From Mycocentrospora acerina (taxonomy: Eukaryota > Ascomycota > Dothideomycetes > Pleosporales), in assembly GCA_022701365.1 (NCBI GenBank), contig JAKUHH010000068.1:700928-764927 (forward strand): a DNA stretch of 64,000 nt, written 5' to 3'. Under the pieces are notes generated by a model. The model was not told where the DNA came from and did no database searches. It worked only from the letters and a program-made list of their open reading frames with translations. Below, piece after piece: positions 36,069 through 46,967 of this stretch. Within the stretch, counting starts at the first letter, position 1. Each line of letters opens with the position of its first letter. Made by a program: the position numbers and the translations under genes.

Positions 36069-36129
36069 GCTACGGCCGTAGCTTAACCAAACGGTTAATT
36101 GCCGTTGATCCGTCTTGGCGGCATTACCG
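36069..36129. promoter_or_regulatory. Cluster of CGG-type inverted repeats, candidate Zn2Cys6 operators
   Basis: Three motifs lie within 61 bases: a perfect 14-bp palindrome GCTACGGCCGTAGC (36069-36082); AACGG-N7-CCGTT (36090-36106); and CGG-N5-CCG (36119-36129). Zn2Cys6 dimers typically bind paired CGG triplets. The cluster sits upstream of the P450 and just 3' of a Zn2Cys6 gene in locally AT-rich DNA. Binding is inferred. Confidence 0.5.
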
Positions 36130-36155
36130 ACACAAGCATGAAAAGATCCCAAATA

Positions 36156-36206
36156 TTTGAAATGTGCAATCATTTGAAATGTGCAATCATTTGAAATGTG
36201 CAAATT
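36156..36206. repeat. Three tandem copies of a 17-bp unit
   Basis: The unit TTTGAAATGTGCAATCA is repeated three times head to tail, the last copy diverging at its end. It lies next to the CGG motif cluster in the P450 upstream region. Two perfect copies and one near-perfect copy suggest a recent duplication. Confidence 0.85.
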
Positions 36207-36919
36207 TAAAATACCACTAGTGTTTTGAGTGATTGTAACATCACTTCTAATCATTTATCCAGAAACAGGTCAAACGCCCGATCGTTTCCAAGTCGTGGGA
36301 GTTTTTGTGGATATCAATACACTTCAACCAATTTTCGCAGTAAAGTCTTAATAGAATCTTGACGCTTGCACTTGAAAACATCTCTGAACTCAAATAAATT
36401 TGGTTCATTCTGTGAGCTTTTCTTCTTTGCTTAAACAAGTTCGGTCAGATAACTCAGAGATCCGTGTACACTCGCATTGAGGGGATTTTGAAGCAGAAAC
36501 CTGCAATTCAATCTTAACACCTCACAGCTGGCCGACTATTGAACACCTTGGATTGCTTTTCTTTGAACTAAAAGACCCACCCTGTTCATCCGAATACTAC
36601 TACGCAAAGACCTAGTAAAATTCGTGTTGTGAGAAAGTGATTGGAGAAGGAACTCAGTGTACACTTAGTTAAGTATGGATCCGACATTAAGTGCTTACAG
36701 GTTGATGTACATGACACAATTCCACTGTTAATCGATAATTTGATGAAACTTCTTGATTGAAAACCTGTAGGATTAATTTGAGAAAGATGAAGAACACTCT
36801 AGATCCGCTGTAAAAATATTCCAATCCTTAGAATTGTTGGGGATATGAAAAGAATTGTGTTCGAATTTCCACAACAAATCAGTCCTGATAAGCGGGAAAT
36901 TAGTTGCCTATTTACGATA

Positions 36920-39188
36920 CTAACATAAAATCTTCGTTCCCTTAAGCTCTGCAATAAGAATCCTTGCTCTGCCCATATCGTTATCCTCAAATGTGAAAGT
37001 TGAAACAGACTTCAGAGAAGAGTTAATTGAATCCTCTTTCACTATATTTTTGAAACAAAGATACGTCAGAAGCCAGTATTCAGGTGCATGCTTGATAAAT
37101 CCAATGCTCTGCCATGCATTCGAAACTCGACTCCCCTTCCTTGCAAGATTTGTGAGTTCTGCATCTCGGCTAGAGGAGGGCCATAATTCTTTCCACTGTC
37201 TTAGTGCGATAGCTATACGATTCGACTCTATTGTGTTAAGTGATTGAATTCTTGAAGTCTGGATAGAATGAACCTGACGATAGAGTGCATGAATGATAGT
37301 GAACATATTGAGCACACTGAGTTGTGAGAATACTAGTCGAGTGGTGGCTAATGCCATAATCGTGGGATTGGATAAGGCTTCGACTGCTGTAATTATGGTA
37401 AAATTATTAATCATTACGCCGCTTCTGTCTCGCCAGGTTTTAAGTTCGATGAAACATTCTTCCTTTGATAATGCCAGAAAGCATGACTCTGGCGAAGGGA
37501 GTTCCATGATCAATTCGGCGAAGGTCATTCGAGGCGTAGTACTGAAGAATAAGGCGTTGCCTGCATCAATGTTGCAGATGTATGAGCATATGCTTCGAGT
37601 CGATGTCAGCGGTGATTGAGAATCGAATTATTGCCCTACAAACCGAATAAATGACTCCCGGAAGATGTATTCTTCCCAATCGAAAGCCCCTAGAGTGGAT
37701 GTATCGACTGTTTGGAGTGATGCTTCTGCTAACCCAATATCTCTAGCAAGCTAAGATATAGTTAGTAAGTATTGTATAAGAGCAAAGGCTTACTAACGTA
37801 AACGAGATCGTTGAATCGTTTCCGCAAGATGCGCTGCTTGCTTTGTTTGCAACCTTCCCATATTTGATAAAGACATACGCAATATGCAGCCTGAAGAACG
37901 TCCATATGGAATTTACGAAGATGCGTGCTGTCAGATGTTTTCCATTCGTCAGATACTTCTTGTTCAATGAATTGTACATCTTTGAATACCATCTCTTCAA
38001 CTAGGTTCAACCAAACCTGAGCTGTGGCATATACTCGGCTATCCGGAGACAAACATGCACCCACAAGAGCCATCGCAGCGACCAGTCCGATAGATCTTTT
38101 CGTCGCGTCAAATGTAGGTCGGTGTATTGTAGGCCAATTTGGGTACCAACAAGACCAGAACAGAGCCAGCTGCTTCTGCAATGCATTGGGATGGAAGAAT
38201 TCATAACAAAGTGCTTCGAGTGAAGTGGACCAGATCATATCTACTGAACTTCCTCGACACTGTATGATTGCTATCTCGCGGATCCGAGAGACTATATTGT
38301 GAGTTACAGGTAGTAATGCAAGAACACTGGCATCGTGTGTATCCGAGTCATCGTATAAACTTAACGCCTCTCGAGTCATGTCTACCCAATATGTCGCCGT
38401 TTCCTGATCGCGACTATCCACAGACAGAAGATGAATAGGCGGTTCTAATCTGACTGATTCTACGGTCATGGAAAGCCTCTGCTCTTTCGAGCCGCACTCG
38501 AAGGATTTAACAAACCCTGTGGCGTTGGCAAAATTCTCCAGAAATGGAAACTGCATGAGTAGAGGAATATCGACTTGTGTAGGACGATAAACAAAAGATG
38601 TTGCTAGTAAATGTTCGTCAAGCATTGTCCAAGATGTGTTCCAGTAATCGAGACTCATTACAGGTTCGAAAATATCCGATGAGGTATCAGCGATGATCGA
38701 TGAGGTACCATCATGAGTAATGCCAGCGAAAATGTTATGTTCAATGTCATCCGCCGTCTCGGAGACTGATCTATAACCAACCAAGTCGAGGGTAGTGTTG
38801 ATCTCGCATCTCGAGGTAGGGTGCTGTTCCTGCTTGTGGCTCTGTGCTGCACGATTGGGCTGTAGCCGGTTGTATGTGCAATCAATATTTCCGGAAGCGC
38901 ATGATTTACAAGGGACAGTCGAATTGCAGGCTCGCTTCAACTGACTACACCGGTCACAAGCACGAAGTTTGCGCCCTCTGGACATCATCTTCAGCGTCGG
39001 CACTTCTGAAGCACGATCCTTACGGATTTTACAGGTATTCCAGTGGCGTTTTAGGGCATCGCTAAATTTCAAAGTCAATACGAGTATTCGGATGACCTCG
39101 GCATACAGTGTGCACAACGAAAAGCGTACCTTCTCGTGAATCCACGGCTACAAAACTTGCAAGTGTAAAGTTCTTCCGCACTCTTCAT
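36920..39188 (-). CDS. Transcription factor with a C2HC finger plus a Zn2Cys6 cluster
   Basis: A fungal regulator. Spliced minus-strand model: 39188-39130, 39061-37798, 37750-37644, 37592-36920, giving 700 residues. The first exon supplies YTCKFCSRGFTRS, which joins DALKRHWNTC to make a C2HC finger (Cys10, Cys13, His26, Cys30). A Zn2Cys6 cluster follows: Cys55, 58, 65, 71, 74, 81, with basic residues between. The rest is a fungal-specific transcription factor domain of about 600 residues. The last intron (37643-37593) has a good CTGAC branch site 15-20 bases before the acceptor. Without the 59-base first exon only the Zn2Cys6 part would be found. It is divergent from the oxidase gene across a 649-base region and near the P450, so it is probably the local regulator. 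That role is inferred. Confidence 0.85.
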
Positions 39189-39837
39189 ATCGATGTTGCA
39201 TGATCTTCAAGGCCTGGGCCGGATAGAATGAGGATGTTGGTGCTACTATGTGCAGAAGTGGTCATTTGGACAATTTTAGAGACCAACGCGTTCATGCGGG
39301 GTTTCCACGCGCTAGCGACGGGTATTAACTTCGGAGGCACTTTTGAACATCACACGGACATGAGCGACACTAGAAACTACTAATTCTTACAGTATTTAGA
39401 AGCTCGAGTTCATGGAAATGGCTGCAAGAAGTATCTAACCGCAGAAGGAAATAAGACCTGAAGAACATGGTGCAAGTGTGAAACACCAATGTGCCGGCAA
39501 CTTCTTGCTACTGGTATTTTTTCGCTCTCGAGTGAAACCTTTGCACGATCAATGGATTATAATTATAAAAAGTTAAGATGTGATGTATCCGGAATTTACG
39601 TCAGGACGTGCGTAAAATCATAGCCCTAGGATGATCTTGCTCTTATTCTGAGAGGTCGGAATTTGTCCACAGTTCACTCTCGACCGGGAAATGTCCACAT
39701 CTCTCTAGTAAGAAGGATGTTTAGTAACCCCGCACGCCGAGTCAATGTGATATGCACCCCAGATTATGCGATGTATATAATAGAGAATCCCTGAAGAGAT
39801 CAATTCCAGCAAAAAGACCTTCTTCAAATTAAGCACA
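39189..39837. promoter_or_regulatory. Shared divergent promoter of the regulator and the vanillyl-alcohol oxidase
   Basis: A 649-base region between a minus-strand regulator gene and a plus-strand oxidase gene. A TATA box (TATATAA, 39774-39780) lies 58 bases before the oxidase start. Several single CGG triplets occur, but no clear pair. Divergent sharing suggests co-regulation. Confidence 0.6.
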
Positions 39838-41618
39838 ATGGTTACATCAATCGAGCCCCTGGTTCTTCCCCCCAACGTTAGCAGAGATGCTTTTGAAAAG
39901 TTTATATCGACCTGCCGCAAAGCTATTGGCGATGATATCAACGTTATATCTTCAGCAACACAGATCGACGATGGAGATTATATGAAGCCAAACTACACTC
40001 ATGATCCACACCACATACTAAAGCAAGATTTCTTTTTAGCTTCCGCAGTCATCGCGCCACGAAACGTCGCTGGCGTTCAGGCAATTGTCAGAGCAGCAAA
40101 TTTATACAAGGTACCGCTATGGCCAATCAGCATCGGACGGAACTCAGGATATGGAGGCGCCGCTCCACGTGTTTCTGGTAGTGTCGTCATTAATATGGGC
40201 AAGCACATGAACAAGATTTTGGAAGTCAATGTTGAAGGGGCATACTGCTTGGTCGAGCCAGGTGAGCCTTGAATTCTCGAATTCATGCTGAAGAGGAAGA
40301 ACTTACTAACCGAATGATAGGCGTGACTTACTATCAGCTACATGAGTATCTAATCAAACATAACTTGAGAAACAAACTATGGCTTGATGTACCAGATTTG
40401 GGCGGAGGATCTGTGCTAGGAAACGCTCTGGAACGAGGGGTCGGGTACACACCTTATGGAGGTAAGAAACTAGTATTAATATTGAACCACTGCTAATTAT
40501 ATACTTAAGATCATTTCATGATGCATAGCGGCATGGAAATCGTGCTTCCAAGTGGCGAGCTGATGAGGACCGGCATGGGTGCGCTCCCACACCCACAGCA
40601 GAAGCATGGCGAACGACCTGAAAATCAACCTTGGAGCGAGACTTCACAACTCTTCAATTACGGATTTGGTCCCTATATCGACGGACTATTTACGCAGTCC
40701 AATCTTGGTATTACTACGAAGATGGGGATGTGGTTAATGCCTAACCCTGGCGGCTATCAATCGTATCTGATCACCATTCCTCGAGAAGAGGATCTGAAGC
40801 AAGCCGTCGATATCATCCGTCCTCTACGTCTTGGTATGATCCTGCAAAATGTACCAACTCTAAGACACATTTTACTGGATGCGGCAGTGATGGGTCGTAA
40901 GTTGGACTACACGACCGACATACATAAGCCACTCAACGACGCCGAACTTGATGTGATAGCAGAGAAGCTCAATCTTGGACGTTGGAACTTCTATGGCGCG
41001 TTGTATGGCCCCGAACCGATTCGCAACGCGATGTGGAACGTAGTCAAAGAAGCTTTTTCAGCCATACCAGGCGCGAAGTTCTACTTCCCCGAAGACCGCA
41101 AAGAAAAAGACTCTGTGCTGCACATGCGACACAAGACAATGCAAGGAATACCCACCTTTGACGAACTACGCTGGGTGGACTGGCTACCTAACGGATCACA
41201 TCTTTTTTTCTCACCTATCGCCAAGGTCAATGGTGAGGATGCAACGAAGCAATTCGCGGTCACCAAAGCGCGTTGTAAAGAAGCCGGTTTAGACTTTATC
41301 GGCACATTTACAGTTGGCATGCGCGAAATGCACCATATCGTTTGCATTGTATTCGACCGCAAGAACGAACAGCAGAAAAAGAAGGCGCACTGGCTAATAA
41401 AAACGCTGATTGATGATTGCGCAAAGCAAGGGTGGGGCGAATATCGCACGCATCTTGCCGCTATGGACCAAATTATGAATACGTACTCGTTTAACAACAA
41501 CATCTTCCGGAAATTCAACGAACAGATTAAGAATGCCATTGATCCGAATGGGATTAGGGCACCTGGAAAGTCAGGTGTATGGCCAAAGCAATATAATAGA
41601 GAAGCATGGAAATTATAG
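39838..41618 (+). CDS. Vanillyl-alcohol oxidase (covalent FAD, VAO family)
   Basis: A flavoenzyme that oxidises 4-hydroxybenzylic alcohols and 4-alkyl/allylphenols with O2, for example vanillyl alcohol to vanillin and eugenol to coniferyl alcohol. Spliced model: 39838-40261, 40321-40461, 40510-41618, giving 557 residues (Penicillium VAO has 560). Key residues of Penicillium VAO recalled from the family are all present at an offset of three: His58 (VAO His61), Tyr105 (Tyr108), catalytic Asp167 in VPDLGGG (Asp170), the FAD-linked His419 in PNGSHLFF (His422), and Tyr500/Arg501 in GEYRTHLA (Tyr503/Arg504). The C-terminus GIRAPGKSGVWP is typical. Offsets were counted by hand and the VAO sequence is from memory. 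There is no signal peptide, and the final residues are AWKL, so the C-terminal WKL could be a weak peroxisomal signal. It is divergent from a two-finger regulator. Confidence 0.95.
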
Positions 41619-43049
41619 GGCAATATAATCGATGTAGAGTATGTCTTAATTTATTGTAAATCTCAGCCTAGCCTTTGGGGCGCTGTGGCTCCAACTCGCC
41701 AACTGGGTCTCTGATCCCATAAGGGTTCAAACTAATTTCCATTTTCATGTAGTACATGAACATGCCAAATTTAACTGTCTAACTACAATCGAAAATGAAG
41801 CTGCGCTTTGAAACCTTTTGACAGGTGTTGCTTTAAGCCTACAAGCAAGTTATTATTCACGTTTAAAAGGATTCATTTATCTCATGTGGCGATTTCTCTA
41901 CTTTTGCACAAGAATTCAATTGCATTTTAATATTACGAATATGAAGCGCATTATGTGGCCTTTATAGAAATTAAATAAAAACAATTGCTGCTCTCACCGA
42001 TTGTGATTCAGCAAAGTTGCTAAACTCCTTTTGGCAACAGTATTCGCCAAGAAACGCGATGAACCTAGTGTAACGCAATCTGTCGCGTATAGTATGACAA
42101 TCTACTAGCCTCACAGCTAGAGATCAATTAAATTTTGACTGTGACACAATCTAAAGCACGAACAGGGCTGAAACTGAAATGACTTCTCAATGTGTTCTGA
42201 GCTATTACAAAAACGACACGAAGTCAATACTCTCACCGCCTCAACGAGTGATTAATGGAATTTTCATTCAGAGGAGTCTTGGAGAGAAAGGTGTTTAAGT
42301 CCTATTCCATCCAGACCTAGTTTCATCTGTATCAATTTTTCAACTCACGTTTTTATTTTTCACGTTACTATAGGCAATTCTCGATTACGGAAAGCAAATA
42401 TAACCAAAAGATTATCAGTTGAGTCGACATTCGTATGGAGTAAAATCAAAGTAAATGAAATCCTTCAATTAAGTCCGAGTGTTTTCAACTCATATTAGTC
42501 CAAGAAACTGTGAGGGAAGCTTCTGACAATCTTTGTAAAAAGATTTATCTCGAGTGATCAGCCTTAACCATGTTTATTGTAAAAAATGGCAATTTATTTT
42601 CTCTAATCGCCGCCATTATACATATTTTAGGTCGCATAAATTCCATTAGATTGTTTTTAACAGACCAGCTAAGATGCAGATTAAAATCGGCAGATTCTTG
42701 GTGCCTGGATGTGGATGCTCTGTCAGATAGGCTATTGCAACGTGCACAATGAGGCCAGAATGAATTGGTCGATCGGTTCAATCTTGACTAGCTTAGCCAT
42801 CATGCATAATTAATTTCTCGCTCTGTCCTTTATCTCGAATTTGTATTTCAAAGCAGATCCACTTGATTTCAGCTTTTTCCCCACTGTTAAAGGTGCGCAG
42901 CATCTGAATATTCTCTCAAGAATATATAAGAATGAAGAGATTCTCGTCCCTATGCTTAATTCTTCATCAAAAGCTGACAGCTACTTGTACGATTTAAAAT
43001 TGGATTTTATCTACGTTCCCGATTAAAAAGACAATAAAAATAATTTGAG
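41619..43049. other. AT-rich intergenic region
   Basis: About 1.4 kb with no gene, RNA or obvious repeat. Short frames at 42545-42781 and 42841-43026 have no motifs. Confidence 0.45.
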
Positions 43050-44471
43050 ATGTCTCCGACCATAATGAAGCAATGGACTGTTGAGGGAAAGACTGGGTTC
43101 GATTCCTTGATTCTGAATAAGAACGCCCCTGTGCCCCGCCTTGGAGACAAAGACGTCCTCGTCAAATGTAAAGAAACACTACCACACCTCCCCAAATACT
43201 TTGCAACTAGCCTTTGCTAACTAAAAATAGTTCATGGCGTGTCTTTGAATTATCGCGACATCATCATACCGAAGGTGGGTTGACTTATTCCTTCAGAGAT
43301 ACTACTAGCTGATCATGCTCATGCAATTTAGGGTTTGTATCCTTTTGAATTTCAAAATGGTGTCATTCCCGGCTCTGATGGCGCTGGAATTGTTGAGGCT
43401 GTTGGAAATCGAGTGACTAGATTCAAGCCTGGAGACAAGGTGGCTACAATCTTCAATCAGGGACATCAGTCAGGCCCACTAAAGCCTCAGTATCTGGCTA
43501 CAGGTCTTGGAGGTACTCTTGATGGTACTCTTCGTGAGTATGGTTCATTTGATGAGACAGGTCTTGTTTCTATTCCCTCCAACCTCAATCTCCTGGAAGC
43601 TAGCACACTCTCTTGCGCTGCAGTCACAGCCTGGAATGGTCTCTACGGTCTCGAAAGCCACTCGCTAAAGCCTGGAGACTATGTTCTTACTCAAGGGACT
43701 GGAGGCGTTAGTATTTTTGCTATCCAGTTCGCAAAAGCTGCAGGCGCGAAAGTTATCGCAACTACATCTTCTGAAAAAAAGGGGGAATTCTTAAAAAAGC
43801 TTGGTGCAGATTTTGTTATCAACTACGTTCAAACTCCAGAATGGGGTGAGAAGGCAAAGAGTTTGACTCCTGGTGGACAAGGAGTACAGCATGTGATTGA
43901 AGTTGGTGGTTCAGCCACTTTGGCACAATCATTGAAAGCAATCGCGTTTGACGGGCTGTTATCCGGAATCGGTTTTTTGGGTGGATTTGGGAATAACGAG
44001 CCTTCTGTGTCGCAAAGCTTGGTAAGTTTTCCTCCAGCAAAACAGCATGACCCAATTGCAAAAAGAAAATTTGGAGCAGGCGCCATGGAGCGCAATATTT
44101 CTGCTTCAAAAAAGAATCACAACCAGTTCGAAAATGCTTAGGAAGTTAAAATACTGGAGTGAAGCAGATTAACTCATATGGGTTTCCGACCATTTAACCC
44201 ATTTTTCAAATCAAGTTTGGATACAAGCTTGTCTGATCTCAAGCTTTTTGCGAAGGCGTCACTAACAATTATATAGTCCAATATGTGCATTGTTCGCGGT
44301 ACAGTCGTTGGTTCAAGGTCACAATTCGAGGATATGAACCGCGCCATTGAAGCAAACAATATTCATCCAGTTCTCGATGAAAAGGTTTTTGGTTTCGACG
44401 AGCTTAAAGAGGCTTACGAGTATCTGTGGAACCAAAAGCATTTCGGAAAGCTTGTCGTCAAAATTCATTAA
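43050..44471 (+). CDS. MDR-family NAD(P)-dependent oxidoreductase, zinc ligands absent
   Basis: Spliced model: 43050-43167, 43231-43274, 43332-44021, 44277-44471, giving 348 residues. The start is MSPTIMKQWTVEGK. The MDR fold shows HGVSLNYRDI, then GSDGAGIVEAVGNRV, PGDKV, the nucleotide-binding loop LTQGTGGVSIFAIQFAKAAGAKV and the typical end FGFDELKEAYEYLWNQKHFGKLVV. Where zinc alcohol dehydrogenases have catalytic Cys and His ligands, this protein has Tyr (NYRD) and Ser (GSDGAG). It should therefore be a zinc-independent enone or quinone-type reductase, although fungal relatives are often labelled zinc-type alcohol dehydrogenases. Intron 3 is 255 bases, far longer than the others, but splices cleanly into SNMCIVRG. 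It follows the oxidase gene on the same strand at 1.4 kb; a shared pathway is possible but unproven. Confidence 0.82.
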
Positions 44472-45101
44472 CTGAGACGTAAGAGAACAACGAATGAGAG
44501 TGCTTGTAGCAGCTCAAGTAGATAGATCAGGGTGTGAGATGGAGTGAACTGTCATAACGAAATAAGTTGGGTGTGCTCTATTGAATGGAACCTGCGGTAG
44601 ATGAATGCAATCAAAGTAAATGAACACAAAATAAAAAGATTTAAATTAAGACTAATCGCCTACTTACGAGCATTTCTTTTTAGATTTTTAGTAATTGTTA
44701 AATCATCTTATGTAGATTTCGTCCACTCTATAAACCATACGATCTCTCAGATAGCAAACTAAGCGTCAGTTTCAATATTTTAAAAATTAACCTTATAACT
44801 TTCACTTTTAACTTTAAATCCTCAACTTTAGCGGTTCATAAAAAAAAAGCGTAGCATGATGTTTGACTGACTCCAGTCAAATACCTAAAACCAATTCATA
44901 TCTTGCCCACGAGCTATGATGGGCTCAATATCAAGTTACTGTGGCTAGAGGGTAGTACAAGCGAACTAAAAGGGAAGTTTTCATGCTTTTATCGTTAGAA
45001 ATTTTTTAGTAGACAGGTTTCATTAAATAGATACCTCTCTAATTTTCTTTTGAAAACGAGTTGGACAAGATGTGGAATAGATTCAGTAGGTGGTTTAATG
45101 T

Positions 45102-45218
45102 GAAGACATGTTCGGTTCTATCAAAAGATTTATTAGATCATAGATGATCATACCTCTCAAGCTTGCATAGCACAGTGGGACAGAGCTTTGTCGTAACAAA
45201 TAGAGGTCATTGATTGAA
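45102..45218. repeat. Dispersed repeat, copy B, with a tRNA-like A-box
   Basis: Homologous to 31580-31697. It contains TAGCACAGTGG (A-box-like) and, about 40 bases later, GATTGAATC, a poor match to a Pol III B-box. It is probably a RIP-mutated SINE fragment. Boundaries are approximate. Confidence 0.5.
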
Positions 45219-45433
45219 TCTGAAATTAAAATTTAAGAACTTCAGGTTTTAGGGGTTGTTATAGCTAAGATTCTTTCTTTTTTGTAATTAACTAGAATGG
45301 CAATCAAATAGTTTTAAACTTGAATTTAAAATTAATACAAATGTAGTGAAATTTTCTTGAACAATTCGTTAGATAATTCAAAGTTGGAGGAAATTCCTGG
45401 TGAATTTCAGTTATAAATACACTATAATTAGGC

Positions 45434-45673
45434 CTGACAGAGATAACTCCTAAGTATCAGCACCACTATAGGCTATACAAGAGCACTATAAGAACCTTAT
45501 ACCCCACTATTAGTATCTGCTACTATCTAGATAAATTTAAGACTGCAATATAGACTACTAAAGAATTGCTACAAATAAAGTAGCATTTTGTCTTCTAAAT
45601 ATTACAACTCTACCTGTGTAATGTACAGAGACTAAAGTTGCTAATTAACGTAAAGTGAAGAGGTTTCTCACAG
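45434..45673. mobile_element. MITE-like element with inverted ends, copy 1 (240 bp)
   Basis: The element begins CTGACAGAGATAACTCC and ends in a partly matching inverted sequence (reverse complement CTGTGAGAAACCTCTTC). It aligns along its whole length with 49867-50105, sharing blocks such as GCACTATAAGAACCTTATA and a TAACGTAAAGT near the right end. The copies are 240 and 239 bases, have no coding capacity and differ mostly by transitions. No target duplication is clear. The class assignment is inferred. Confidence 0.6.
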
Positions 45674-46133
45674 CTATGTAAGCACTGCTGGGTTTCATTG
45701 AATTTGTGTGATTTCGTAGACGTTCTTTAAAGCCAAAAAAGATTAGATATTTTTAACTATTCTTAAACATAGGTCTCAGTAGATTATGTTGTTTTTGTAC
45801 AGAATCTGTCCTAGAGCGAACATTAATCATAGTTTTATATATTGTTTTGTATTAATTAATTTTATGTTGACTAATATGTGAATTGCATGAGTTGAGAATT
45901 AAAGGTTATATCGTATTGAAAAATATGGTTGTCAGGCGCTAGTTAGTGAACCTACCCGAAGGAAATACATCTGTTGATCTCCGAACATAAAGCGAACTGC
46001 TAACTATATTAGGCACAATGTCCGCACCCTACAGCTATCTGATAATTTCCAGGGTTCCCTTGCAGGCTCTACATTTAGTTATATATACAAGTAATTCTCG
46101 ATTTATATTTTTTTCACATTCAGTTCCCTAGCC

Positions 46134-46967
46134 ATGTCCACGAAACCACAGATCGTCCTTATTCCTGGCGCTTGGCATGGCCCTTCTAGTTTCTCTCTGA
46201 TAACTTCAAAGCTCGAATCCGCAGGCTACACTGTGCACTCAGGCCAGCTTCCATCCGTTGATAATCTCAATCCACCTGAGGATCTCTCTGAAGATATCGC
46301 TGCAGTACAACGTATTGTTACGAAAGCTATAGGCAACGGTAATGACGTCGTTGTTGTGCCTCACAGTTGGGCTGGCATCGTGGCAGGTAGTGGTCTATCA
46401 GGATATGGTAAAAAGCAGCGCGAAGAGTTAGGAAAGAAGGGCGGGGTTATTAAATCGGCTTATATGTGTGCATTTATTGTGCCTGAGGGCGTAAGTCTAA
46501 TGGATGCTGTTCAAAACCAAGTACCAGCTTGGTGGGACGTTGATGTATGCCAAATTTCTTCTTCTTATGATTTTCAAATCGCACTTTGATGTTGTAGAAT
46601 TTAATGCAGCATGACTAATTCTCTTAAACAGGAAATATATTGCATCCCCAACGACGCCAATAGCCTTTACAATGATCTCTCCGCCAAAGATCAACAAAAG
46701 TGGTTTAAGGAGCTCAAAAAGCACGCTGTCGCAACAACGAAGGCCAAGTCAACAGCCGCCTCTTGGAAGGAGATCCCTACGTCTTATCTTCTCTGTGAAG
46801 ATGACAATGCGATTCCCCCTTTTGCACAAGTACTCATGACGAATGGAGTGAAATCTATGGGTGGTGAGATTGAGGTGGAGAAGTTGAAAAGTGGCCACTG
46901 TCCATTCTTGAGCCAACCAGATGCTGTTGTGAGCTGGGTTCGAAGAGTGGCTGGAGAGATCTTGTGA
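46134..46967 (+). CDS. Alpha/beta hydrolase fold protein
   Basis: Spliced model: 46134-46544 and 46632-46967, giving 248 residues. The start is MSTKPQIVLIPGAWHGP, where the PGAWH strand-turn supplies the oxyanion region. The nucleophile elbow is VVPHSWAG, with Ser where HSxGG is usual; the Gly after it is Ala, a small departure. The acid is in CEDDNAIPP and the catalytic His in SGHCPFLSQPDAV. Small cytosolic hydrolases of this kind often act on esters or lactones in secondary metabolism; the substrate is unknown. There is no signal peptide. It lies in AT-rich DNA about 1.7 kb after the MDR oxidoreductase, on the same strand. Confidence 0.82.

Larger units (their letters stand above)
35493..36919. 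promoter_or_regulatory. P450 promoter region, with CGG inverted motifs and a 17-bp triplicate repeat
   Basis: A gap of 1,427 bases between the P450 start and the transcription factor stop; both are on the minus strand. Three CGG/CCG inverted motifs cluster at 36069-36129, about 580-640 bases upstream of the P450 start. A triplicated 17-bp unit follows at 36156-36206. No other gene is supported. Confidence 0.55.
44472..46133. other. AT-rich intergenic region with two repeats
   Basis: About 1.7 kb containing dispersed repeat copy B (45102-45218) and inverted-end element copy 1 (45434-45673). A TATA-like TTATATATA at 46079 precedes the next gene. Nothing else is seen. Confidence 0.5.

Noticed and set aside
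43005..43205. Short minus-strand frame overlapping the start of the MDR gene
   Set aside because: It is antisense to exon 1 and has no motif.
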